Positions 1 to 7,605 of a stretch of DNA of 53,077 nt are shown piece after piece. A program made the translations under genes and the position numbers. Origin of the DNA: Candidatus Poseidonia sp. (GTDB lineage: Archaea; Thermoplasmatota; Poseidoniia; Poseidoniales; Poseidoniaceae); NCBI GenBank assembly GCA_030827745.1, contig JAURDW010000004.1, positions 1 to 53,077 on the forward strand. Reading direction: 5' to 3'. The stretch's first letter is position 1. Every line of letters begins with the position of its first letter. The notes beneath the pieces are model-generated. The model did no database searches and was not told the origin of the DNA. It saw only the letters and a list, made by a program, of their open reading frames with translations.

Positions 1-705
1 TTCTCCCATTGAGATGAAGACATCGGTGTAAACCACGTGTGCGTCCCGGACTGCTTCAACGGGGTCGGTCGTTCGAACGACCCTGCTTCCGTTGGCCTCG
101 GCAAGAGCTTCGGTTCGCTCAACAACATCTGCAGCCGGCTCATACCCTTCCGGAACAGCATACCGGATATCAATGCCGAGCATGGCGCAAGCCAGCATCA
201 AATCGTGGAGGACGTTGTTTCCGTCGCCCACCCAAGCAACCGTCAGGTCATCAGTATCGCCGTGATGCTCCATGACGGTCATCAAGTCGGCAGCAGCTTG
301 GCAAGGGTGGTGTTTTGCTGAGAGTGCGTTGATCACGGGAACTTCAGCGTGTTCGGCCAGTGCCTCCACGTCTTCGTGGGCAAAGCATCGGTAGGTGATG
401 GCTCCCAAAAAGCGAGACAGAACTTGGGCGGTATCTCCAATGGATTCAGAGGTCCCGAGTTGGATGTCGTTTTTCAATAGGGTCAACGCACTTCCTCCAA
501 GTCGCTGGATGCCTACCTCAAACGATACTCGGGTTCGCGTTGAGGGCTTTTCGTAAATCGATCCGATGGCAAGCGTATCAAGGGGTAGAAAATTGAGCGC
601 CACTTCATCGCCTTGTTTCCACAACCGTTTGAACTCAATTGCCCACTTCAAAATGCCCTCAAAATCTTCCTGAACATCATCAATCGCAAGCAAATGGTTG
701 ACCAT
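1..705 (-). CDS. argF: Ornithine carbamoyltransferase, C-terminus cut by window edge
   Basis: The frame is open from an ATG at 705 to base 1, so only the first 235 residues are present; this is why the ORF track omits it. It should transfer the carbamoyl group of carbamoyl phosphate to ornithine to give citrulline in arginine synthesis. Visible motifs are STRTR at about 55-59 (carbamoyl-phosphate binding), HPCQ at about 133-136, and WVGDGNNV near 158-165. The GDGNNV signature is that of ornithine rather than aspartate carbamoyltransferase. The visible part ends in TDVFISMGE, a segment typical of the ornithine-binding domain, and the family is usually 300-320 residues. It lies 39 bases downstream of the GPN GTPase on the same strand and may be co-transcribed with it. 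Confidence 0.93.
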   Translation of the reverse strand, partial: MVNHLLAIDDVQEDFEGILKWAIEFKRLWKQGDEVALNFLPLDTLAIGSIYEKPSTRTRVSFEVGIQRLGGSALTLLKNDIQLGTSESIGDTAQVLSRFLGAITYRCFAHEDVEALAEHAEVPVINALSAKHHPCQAAADLMTVMEHHGDTDDLTVAWVGDGNNVLHDLMLACAMLGIDIRYAVPEGYEPAADVVERTEALAEANGSRVVRTTDPVEAVRDAHVVYTDVFISMGE

Positions 706-744
706 GCCGGTACGATGATGAGGCGGCTTCTAAGCGTTGTGCGC

Positions 745-1563
745 TCAATTCTTCTCGTGCTCAATGTCAGCCGCAAAACCATCTCGAGCGTCGCTCATGC
801 CTCCAAACAATGCCTGTGCAAAGGTGAGGATGTCAGCGAGCCCTTCTTCCAGCTCTGAAGAGAGAGGTGTCAGCCCGGGCGCTTGGGAAAACTCTTGCAT
901 CATCCGAAGTTGGTTGATGGCAAACTCGGTTCGCTGCCCCCCAGCTTCGTCGTAAAGCGCCAGTTCAAGAATTTCAAGCCGCTCGGACCATTCCAAGATT
1001 TGCGCCAAGTCATCGGGGTCAAGTAAATCCGATTTTGAGAGGAAATTCTTGGTCGGGAGCCCGAGTCGGAACTCAACGATGGAGGAAAGGAGCATCTGAG
1101 ATACGAATCCTGAGGGCGACCTTGAGAGCATGGGGTCAAAGAGGTAGATAATGGCGGATTGTTCTCGGCCCAACGTCTCAATCAGGTGGTTGCTGGCTTC
1201 ACGGAAGGCGAACAATTCAACTTGACCCGGGGTGTCGACAATCATGATTTCTCCGGAGAGCGTATGGAGTTGGTCCGCCACTTGTCCTGCCTGAGCAGCG
1301 AGAAGGTCAGCAGCGAGGATTTGGGCGCCGTTGGGGCCCAAGTCGTATTCGTCCATCACTTCGGTGAGCGAAATCAAGTCACGAACGTCAAATTCTGCAT
1401 CGTAATGGACCCGTTCAGCACCGGGGTCAAGATTGACAGCGATGACTTCGGTTTCTAAAAATCGAGACCAGCGTTGAAACGCCGTCACCAAGGAAGATTT
1501 TCCCGCTCCAGCGGTGCCCACAACAAAGAGAACGGGAGGGGAACTGTTGTCCATGCCGACCAT
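745..1563 (-). CDS. GPN-loop GTPase (archaeal XAB1/Npa3 family)
   Basis: A 272-residue P-loop GTPase. The G1 motif GTAGAGKS lies at 16-23, the family-defining Gly-Pro-Asn loop (LGPNGA) at 76-78, G3 DTPGQVE at 110-116, and a G4-like LSKSDL near 175-180. In eukaryotes the GPN proteins help assemble and import RNA polymerase II. The archaeal single-copy member is a homodimeric GTPase whose client is not firmly established. Length fits the family (about 250-280). The first ATG is at 1563, with a second in frame at 1554. It is divergent from the large protein at 1718, with 154 bases between them. Confidence 0.92.
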   Translation of the reverse strand: MVGMDNSSPPVLFVVGTAGAGKSSLVTAFQRWSRFLETEVIAVNLDPGAERVHYDAEFDVRDLISLTEVMDEYDLGPNGAQILAADLLAAQAGQVADQLHTLSGEIMIVDTPGQVELFAFREASNHLIETLGREQSAIIYLFDPMLSRSPSGFVSQMLLSSIVEFRLGLPTKNFLSKSDLLDPDDLAQILEWSERLEILELALYDEAGGQRTEFAINQLRMMQEFSQAPGLTPLSSELEEGLADILTFAQALFGGMSDARDGFAADIEHEKN

Positions 1564-1717
1564 GGTGGGGCCTTTGGACGACCCTACATCAACCCTCCTT
1601 CTTTGAGGCCCCCATTCCGCCCCGAAACGTGTTTCCCAAAATCATCCGTGGAGAATGGTTATGTGCTCATCATGCGTCCAAGACCATGTCGCACCCGTGC
1701 GAAAGTGAGGAATTGAC

Positions 1718-4405
1718 ATGACCGACGAGAAACCCCCCATGCCACCTGGACTGCCACCAATGCCGCCCATGCCACCCGGTGAAGCCCCTCCGGCACCGCC
1801 CGGGCTTCCACCCATGCCTCCGATGCCTGACGCACCTCCCGCTCCACCCGAGGCCCCGCCCATGCCGCCCATGCCTGACGCACCTGCAGCCGACCCGCTG
1901 ATGGACCCGCTCGCAGCACCCCCGGCTCCGCCCGCTTCCGACATGCTCCTTGTTGACCCCCTTGCTGCTCCACCGGCACCGCCTGCCCCGGACATGCTTG
2001 TCGACCCGCTGGCGCCTGCACCTGCATCAGACCCTCCGCTCCCGGACCTTGCACCGTCGGATTTGACCGGCGTGCAAGCAGGGGCTACCATTCGGAGCCT
2101 ATCAGACGTTGAATCGGTGCTCGGAGACAAACTCGAAGGCACCCTCCACGAAATTGAAAGCACCACGCTGAACGCCGAAGGCGCCATCATCAAGCAGTCG
2201 GTGAAGGGGACCTTGACGGTGAACAATCCCTCTGCCGAAGACCGAATTTACGATATTGATGTGCTTCTGGACAACATTGACGCTACGGACATCGGTGGAG
2301 AGCACGTTTCCGTTGATGAACTTGAACCCTCAAAGAACCACACGATGGCGTACAAGGTCAACGGAAAGCAAATGATGACGCTGCGGGAACGACTTGACAC
2401 AAATCCTTCCCGCGACCAAGAGCGTTCCCTTTCCGTGGCCATCGGTGAAGATCCGGGTTCAATTTCCATGGAACTTGAGGTCGAAAACCTCTCGGACGTT
2501 GCTTTGCATGACGTGGTCGTCACGCGACCCATTCCAGAGGAGATGAACTTTGAGACTGCCGGCGGGGCCGACCTTGATGAGGGGACGCTCACATGGACCG
2601 TTGGTCGCCTCTCGGCCGGCGAGAAGCAAACCTTGTCGCTTGAAGGCACCGTCTCTGTTTCATCCACCAAGGCCATCAAGGCAGGGAAGGCGACTGCCAC
2701 CTATCAGGCGGACGCTACCCTGTCCAACATGAGTTTCCGAGAGCTGGACGCCTTCTGCCGAGGTTTCACGTACATGAAGGTCCGGGAAGACGAGCGCCCC
2801 GACAACTGGAAGTGTCAAGCCATCTTTGAAAACCGCTCTTCGTTCGCAGTGGACCTCACCAAACTTCAAGTTCGCATGAAAGGCTCCGAAGACTTGCTCT
2901 TTGACATCCATGACGTCGACCAAGATGTTTCTCCTAACGGGAAGTGGGAGTCTGATGAGCGGGTCGTGATGGCCCAATCTGAACCCGACTTCACCTACGA
3001 TTTGTCCTACACGGTGCTGCCACGGGCGGTTCAATCCACCGAGGGCAGCATGACGCTTGAGGAAAAGAAATTGGAAGTCCTCGAAGCCGATGTTGTCAAG
3101 AACTACTCAACCACCAGTCTGCGCTCCTACCGTTCCCAAAAATTGACGTCGACCATGACGCTAACCAACAAAGGTTCGGCCGTTATCAACCTCATGCGTA
3201 TCACCGATGACATCCCCGGCCTCTTCGAGGCACCGCTTGGTGAACAATTGACCATCAAATTGGATGGAAAAGCCATCGACGATGACCAATTCAAGGTAGA
3301 AATTTCCGAGGGCATCACGCTTGAGAAAGAACATCGCTCACCTGACGGCAGCGGTCACAGCATGACCCTCACCGTGGGCACGCGCGGCCCGCTCGGCTTG
3401 AAACCTGGAAAATCGATTGAAATCAGTTATCCGTTGACCGCCCCAGACCCCTCTCCAGGGAATGAGCGCGTGGATGCACCTGCACGAATTGAATTCAGTG
3501 CAGAGCGTTTTGGTCCAATTTGCTCCAAAGAACCAGAATCCGCTCCATCTCTGAAAGTTGTTCACAACCGTCGGAACTTCAGCGCGGGCAAACAAGCCAT
3601 CCCGTTGGGTGGGAAGGGGCGTTACGAAGTGCTGATCTTGTTTGAGAACAACGGGGACACGGCTCTGAGCGATCTTTACATCAACGATGTCCTTCCACCC
3701 CAGTTTGAAATCAAAGAATGGGAGATGAAGGGCGGAAATGGCAAGCGAGACGACGTCACCATGACTTCCGAAGAGGGAGAAGGTGGCCTTCACATCGTTT
3801 GGCATGTCCCGAAGGTAGAGAAAGGGGAGCGCCTCGAAGTTTCGTTTGATATCAAAGGAAGCGGTGTCGTTGACGCCGAAGCTTTGAACCGATTCCACGG
3901 CGTTCATTTCGGTGATGAGATTGAATCCGATGATCTCCCTTCCGTTGACGATGCACCTGTTGAGGAAGCAGAAGCGGTCGCTGATGACGCATCAGCAGCG
4001 AACGATGAGGTGGACTCCGAGGACGCAGGTCAAAGCATGAAATTCCGCGAGGACATGCTGCTCAAAGTGATGGAATCCGCAGGCATCGATGCATCCCACC
4101 GAGACGACTTCGTGACCTTTGCGGCCGACTACGACCACGACGACAACGGCTACCTCAAGAAGTCTGAACTTGAAGATGCAGCCGCAGCCTGGAATGCACG
4201 AGATGGCGCCAGCGACGCTGGAGAAGAAGATGCTGAGGCCGATGAAGCCTCAAACAGTGATGGCCAAGAAGAACCTGAGGGCGAACCCGATGCACCCACT
4301 GATGGAGCCGATGCTGCAGAGGAGAAGGCGTGCATGATCTGCTCGACCGCCAACGCTCACGACGCCGCCGTTTGCACTGCTTGTGGTTACACGTTTGAGT
4401 CCTGA
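1718..4405 (+). CDS. Large cytosolic-looking repeat protein with Pro-rich N-terminus, EF-hand-like loop and zinc ribbon
   Basis: This 895-residue protein has no recognised function. Residues 1-115 are low-complexity Pro/Met/Ala/Asp (units such as PPMPPMPDAPPAPP). Residues about 160-740 look like several all-beta domains of the DUF11/immunoglobulin-like kind, judging by repeated phrases such as VENLSDVALHDVVVTRPIPEE and FENNGDTALSDLYINDVLPPQF. An acidic tail follows, containing an EF-hand-like loop (DYDHDDNGYLKKSEL, near 805). A four-cysteine zinc ribbon (CMIC...CTAC) closes the chain. There is no signal peptide or membrane segment, although DUF11-type domains are normally extracellular. The start is supported by GTGAGG about eight bases before the ATG. 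The gene stands alone between a divergent GTPase and a convergent hypothetical gene. Confidence 0.9.
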   Translation: MTDEKPPMPPGLPPMPPMPPGEAPPAPPGLPPMPPMPDAPPAPPEAPPMPPMPDAPAADPLMDPLAAPPAPPASDMLLVDPLAAPPAPPAPDMLVDPLAPAPASDPPLPDLAPSDLTGVQAGATIRSLSDVESVLGDKLEGTLHEIESTTLNAEGAIIKQSVKGTLTVNNPSAEDRIYDIDVLLDNIDATDIGGEHVSVDELEPSKNHTMAYKVNGKQMMTLRERLDTNPSRDQERSLSVAIGEDPGSISMELEVENLSDVALHDVVVTRPIPEEMNFETAGGADLDEGTLTWTVGRLSAGEKQTLSLEGTVSVSSTKAIKAGKATATYQADATLSNMSFRELDAFCRGFTYMKVREDERPDNWKCQAIFENRSSFAVDLTKLQVRMKGSEDLLFDIHDVDQDVSPNGKWESDERVVMAQSEPDFTYDLSYTVLPRAVQSTEGSMTLEEKKLEVLEADVVKNYSTTSLRSYRSQKLTSTMTLTNKGSAVINLMRITDDIPGLFEAPLGEQLTIKLDGKAIDDDQFKVEISEGITLEKEHRSPDGSGHSMTLTVGTRGPLGLKPGKSIEISYPLTAPDPSPGNERVDAPARIEFSAERFGPICSKEPESAPSLKVVHNRRNFSAGKQAIPLGGKGRYEVLILFENNGDTALSDLYINDVLPPQFEIKEWEMKGGNGKRDDVTMTSEEGEGGLHIVWHVPKVEKGERLEVSFDIKGSGVVDAEALNRFHGVHFGDEIESDDLPSVDDAPVEEAEAVADDASAANDEVDSEDAGQSMKFREDMLLKVMESAGIDASHRDDFVTFAADYDHDDNGYLKKSELEDAAAAWNARDGASDAGEEDAEADEASNSDGQEEPEGEPDAPTDGADAAEEKACMICSTANAHDAAVCTACGYTFES
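1736..2045 (+). repeat. Proline-rich low-complexity coding repeat
   Basis: Imperfect tandem units with cores such as ccgcccatgcc and gcacctccggctcc encode repeated PPMPPMP, DAPPAPP and MLVDPLA phrases at the N-terminus of the 895-residue protein. The same bases produce a long Gly/Ala-rich shadow ORF on the minus strand (1642-2226), which I regard as an artefact. Confidence 0.8.
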
Positions 4406-4444
4406 ACAGACATCGTTACCTTCGTTACTGACGGGGTGCCGAAG

Positions 4445-4864
4445 TTACTCTGGAAGGACCCATTGTGGCCATTCCTCTTGTTCGGGTGAACGGCTCACGA
4501 TGACCAAAACGGGGCGCTGCAGCGATGAGAGGACCTCTTCAAGAGGTCGAACCGTCGACGGAGGCATCATGCCATCCCGCAAATCCACCGCCAGCCAGGC
4601 GTGTGGATATTGAGACTCCCAAGCCTTGAGTTCAGCTTCGATGCCCGACGGAGGGACGCCTTGCCGGAGGCTTGCGATGAAACCCCAATTTACGGGGCAG
4701 GTCCGTTCGTTTTCTGTCCAAAGGAACACTTTGGGTTCAACGGGAAGACGAGCAATCTGCTCGAGGGCTTCCGTCTCCGTTGCGCAAACAGGTTGTCCGG
4801 GCATCGGCATGGGCAACGGGTACCGCCATGTGGTCGAGACCTCAAGCGGTTCTTTTCGTCGCAT
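4445..4864 (-). CDS. Hypothetical protein, 139 residues
   Basis: I do not recognise this protein. It has no signal peptide, membrane helix or cysteine cluster; it is rich in Trp, Pro and Glu and ends in EEWPQWVLPE. The middle segment PHAWLAVDLRDGMMPPSTVRPLEEVLSSLQRPVLVIVSRS reads like the beta-alpha-beta core of a small alpha/beta domain. The ATG at 4864 is preceded on the minus strand by GGAAAGG six bases upstream, a plausible Shine-Dalgarno site. It sits between the convergent 895-residue gene and the divergent DUF106 gene. Plus-strand ORFs over the same bases look like shadows. Confidence 0.65.
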   Translation of the reverse strand: MRRKEPLEVSTTWRYPLPMPMPGQPVCATETEALEQIARLPVEPKVFLWTENERTCPVNWGFIASLRQGVPPSGIEAELKAWESQYPHAWLAVDLRDGMMPPSTVRPLEEVLSSLQRPVLVIVSRSPEQEEWPQWVLPE

Positions 4865-4931
4865 GTAGCCTTTCCAAGGGGTTGACTTGTTTGAACTTCA
4901 CGGCAGAAGGCATGACAAACCGAGGTGAGGA

Positions 4932-5879
4932 ATGCTAACCTTCATGCCCTACCTTCATTCCCTTTGGTCCATGGCTAACGGCTCATCGCCCCCACCGCCC
5001 CCGCCTCCAAACGGATCGATGGGCATGATGTTGCTGTTCATGATCATGATGACGTTCCTCATCATGACGCCCTCCATTCGGACGTCGCTGGGCAACACGG
5101 CCGACCCCCTCCTCTCGCCGGTGTTGCCCGAGGAGTCGTTTTTTGTCATCACCGTGATGATTCTCGGGATTTTCTCCATGACGTTGAACACGGTCATTCG
5201 GAATCTCTTCGTAGACCCCATGGATCAAGCCCACATCGGGCATCGCCAAGGTCAAGTTCGTCAAATGATGAACGAAGCCCGTCTTTCACGGGACCCCATT
5301 CTTCAAGAAAAGGCCATGACCCTTCAACAACAGATGATGCCTGAACAACTCGAAGTGCAAATGGGCGCCATGAAACCGATGATGTTCACGATGATATTCA
5401 TCATTGGGATTTTTGCCTGGCTAACAACGAAGGTTGAGACGTTCCGCGTGGACTACGTCTCTCTGCCGTGGGCGCCTGAATGGAATTTACTCGAGGGACG
5501 CTTCTTGTTTTTCCCCGCTTGGATCTGCTGTTATATTTGCATGAGTGCAGCCTACGGACGAGCATTGGACCGACACATCAAACTCGCCCGATACAAAACT
5601 CACCCCTTGGTGGTCTCCGGCGACTTGCTGAAGGAGCCTTTGTTGCATCTTGTGGCCACGAAACCCGCCGCAACATCCTCTCAGGCGAAGAAACGCCAAC
5701 AGCGTTCAAAGCGCAGCCAACAACGAAAGAAGGCGGCTCCCTCGAACAGCACTGAGGCACCTACGCCAACGGCTGCAACTGCAGGGGCGTTGGTTTGCCC
5801 GGAGTGTGACGGCGATGTCATTACCCACGACGGCCCGAGGACGAAACGGTGCAACATCTGTTTCCATGAATGGGTGTGA
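4932..5879 (+). CDS. DUF106 membrane protein insertase (archaeal EMC3/TMCO1/Oxa1-like) with zinc-ribbon tail
   Basis: A 315-residue integral membrane protein. Hydrophobic segments lie near 28-48, 70-90, 148-165 and 192-212. A Met/Gln-rich amphipathic coiled-coil region (about 98-140) sits between the second and third, the arrangement of archaeal DUF106 proteins that belong to the Oxa1/YidC/EMC3 superfamily and help insert membrane proteins. A basic linker is followed by a C-terminal zinc ribbon (CPEC...CNIC, about 290-310), an extra beyond the core family. The ATG directly follows GAGGTGAGGA. The order DUF106-cmk-cbf5 is a recurrent archaeal neighbourhood, and the stop lies just before the cmk start, so the three genes are probably one operon. 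Confidence 0.9.
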   Translation: MLTFMPYLHSLWSMANGSSPPPPPPPNGSMGMMLLFMIMMTFLIMTPSIRTSLGNTADPLLSPVLPEESFFVITVMILGIFSMTLNTVIRNLFVDPMDQAHIGHRQGQVRQMMNEARLSRDPILQEKAMTLQQQMMPEQLEVQMGAMKPMMFTMIFIIGIFAWLTTKVETFRVDYVSLPWAPEWNLLEGRFLFFPAWICCYICMSAAYGRALDRHIKLARYKTHPLVVSGDLLKEPLLHLVATKPAATSSQAKKRQQRSKRSQQRKKAAPSNSTEAPTPTAATAGALVCPECDGDVITHDGPRTKRCNICFHEWV

Positions 5880-5881
5880 AC

Positions 5882-6421
5882 ATGGTTCACATCACGGTTT
5901 CAGGGCATCCTGGAAGTGGAACAAGCACGCTTGTTCATGGACTGAAAGAGCGGTTTGGCTGGAAGGCACTGAACGGCGGCGATGTCTTTCGTCAAGAAGC
6001 CAAACGACGCGGCCTGAGTCTTGCAGATTTTGGAGAACTCTGCAAGCAGGAACTCGAGGTTGACCGCCAATTGGATGCGGCGTTGCAGGCGTGCATGGTC
6101 GAGGAAGGCGCTGCTGAAATCGTTGAATCCCGTCTTGCTGGTTGGTGGGCGTACAAGCTCAGCCTCCCCTGCGTTCGCCTGTGGTTGAACGTTACCGACG
6201 AAGAACGGGCCGCTCGGGTTGCCGGTAGGGAGGGCGTTTCTTTGGAGGATGCTCTTGATGCAAACAAGACAAGGTCAGCGGTTGATGCACAAAGGTTTGC
6301 GGCGCTGTACGGTCTTCAACCGGAGGACCCGGAGCCGTACACGCACGTGATTGACGCCACTTCGCTCAATGCAACTGAAATATTAGAGCAGGTCAGCCTC
6401 GTCTTGGAGGACCATGCATGA
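5882..6421 (+). CDS. cmk: Cytidylate kinase, archaeal type
   Basis: Phosphorylates CMP/dCMP with ATP. The 179-residue protein begins MVHITVSGHPGSGTST, with the P-loop GHPGSGTST near 8-16 that marks the short archaeal CMK family. It has the VESRLAGWW segment and the lid-like DEERAARVAGREG. I place the start at the ATG at 5882, two bases after the DUF106 stop. The track's upstream start at 5870 would add only four residues and overlap DUF106. The stop overlaps the next start as ATGA, indicating translational coupling to cbf5. Confidence 0.93.
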   Translation: MVHITVSGHPGSGTSTLVHGLKERFGWKALNGGDVFRQEAKRRGLSLADFGELCKQELEVDRQLDAALQACMVEEGAAEIVESRLAGWWAYKLSLPCVRLWLNVTDEERAARVAGREGVSLEDALDANKTRSAVDAQRFAALYGLQPEDPEPYTHVIDATSLNATEILEQVSLVLEDHA

Positions 6422-7386
6422 CGGAGCACGTGTTGGACAATGCTGCACAGACCGACCCGGCGTTTGGTTGTGCACCAGACGACCGCTCCCTTGACCAATT
6501 GCTGGCTTCAGGCTTCATCTTGCTTGACAAGCCGGCGGGCCCGACCTCGCATCAATTGGCTGCTTGGGCCCGTGATTTGCTTGGCCTGGACCGTTTGGGC
6601 CACGGCGGTACGCTGGATCCGTTTGCGACCGGCGTGTTGCCGTTGATGGCGGGTCGATGCATGAAAATTACCAACAAAATTCTCAAGCATCGCAAATCCT
6701 ACATTGCAGTGTTCCGTTTCAAGACCGTTCCAGATGAGGAAGAGCTTGCCTCCACCATGGCTACCCTCAGCGGGCGCATCTACAACGTGCCACCCGAGGT
6801 GTCGGCCGTCAAGGTTCAAGTTCGAACCCGAACGGTCCATGCATTTGAGCACCTCGACCAAGACGGAAAGGACATGGTGGCTCGCATCACCTGCGATGCA
6901 GGGACCTACATTCGAACCATGGCCAGAGACATGGGTCTGATGCTCAACACTCCGGTTGAACTCAAAGAATTGCGCCGAGAAACATCAGGTCGCTTTGGCC
7001 TTGAGCATTGCGTCACCATGGACCAACTGGCCGATGCTGTTTGGCTCTGGAAAGAATGCGGTCAGGAAGATGCCCTCAAGGCCATGGTCCACCCGACTGA
7101 GAAACTGCTTGTCGATGCACCTCGTTGTCAAATCAAAGACAGCGCCGTCGCCGCTCTCGCACACGGCGCTCCCCTCCTCCGTCCAGGTCTGGTCACCATG
7201 CCGGATGGGGTCAAAAAAGGGAAAGAACTTCTCGTCACCTCCATGAAAGGCGAAGCCGTGGGCTATGTCAAACTCAAAGCTGACGCCCAAGACGTCATTG
7301 CGATGGTCGACGGTGAAGTCGCTCGCCCAAGCATGGTCCTGATGGATACCGAACTTTACCCTCGGCGCTGGCCAACAAAACCTTGA
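6418..7386 (+). CDS. cbf5: rRNA/tRNA pseudouridine synthase Cbf5 (TruB family) with PUA domain
   Basis: Catalytic subunit of archaeal H/ACA ribonucleoproteins, which convert guide-selected uridines to pseudouridine; archaeal Cbf5 can also act at tRNA U55. The motif GHGGTLDPFATGVLP (61-75) carries the catalytic aspartate at about 67. LLDKPAGPTSHQ is the usual N-terminal TruB motif, and DAGTYIRTMARDMG and LKELRRETSG match later TruB motifs. Residues about 235-315 form the PUA RNA-binding domain. Length of 322 is typical. The first 25 residues are a poorly conserved extension. It is the last gene of the DUF106-cmk-cbf5 operon, starting inside the cmk stop (ATGA). Confidence 0.95.
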   Translation: MTEHVLDNAAQTDPAFGCAPDDRSLDQLLASGFILLDKPAGPTSHQLAAWARDLLGLDRLGHGGTLDPFATGVLPLMAGRCMKITNKILKHRKSYIAVFRFKTVPDEEELASTMATLSGRIYNVPPEVSAVKVQVRTRTVHAFEHLDQDGKDMVARITCDAGTYIRTMARDMGLMLNTPVELKELRRETSGRFGLEHCVTMDQLADAVWLWKECGQEDALKAMVHPTEKLLVDAPRCQIKDSAVAALAHGAPLLRPGLVTMPDGVKKGKELLVTSMKGEAVGYVKLKADAQDVIAMVDGEVARPSMVLMDTELYPRRWPTKP

Positions 7387-7388
7387 AT

Positions 7389-7454
7389 TCAAGCTTCTAT
7401 GTATTCTTCGTAGATGTATTCGTCCGTTTCAATGCGGATTTTCAATTGAGACAT
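7389..7454 (-). CDS. Possible 21-residue micropeptide
   Basis: The gap between cbf5 and the secreted protein contains a short minus-strand ORF, ATG at 7452-7454 and TGA at 7389-7391, encoding MSQLKIRIETDEYIYEEYIE plus Ala. Its alternating hydrophobic/acidic pattern with four tyrosine or glutamate pairs looks less random than most short frames, and GGGAGTGGG precedes the ATG by about four bases. It could equally be non-coding. The rest of this 220-base gap (7455-7605) shows nothing I recognise. Confidence 0.25.
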   Translation of the reverse strand: MSQLKIRIETDEYIYEEYIEA

Positions 7455-7605
7455 GGTTCCCACTCCCGCTTTGTCAACCGAAGTTGAACGGCCCCCACGA
7501 CCTCAAAGCATTCTCTTCTGACACGGTCTGGTTATCAACTTTGAGGGCTGATTTGGCGTTATCCGACAACCGTGGAGGGAAACACCGTCCAACCTTCGGT
7601 AGGAC

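Noticed and set aside
1642-2226. 194-residue Gly/Ala/Ser-rich minus-strand ORF
   Set aside because: Produced by the proline-rich repeat of the 895-residue gene read backwards; low-complexity artefact.
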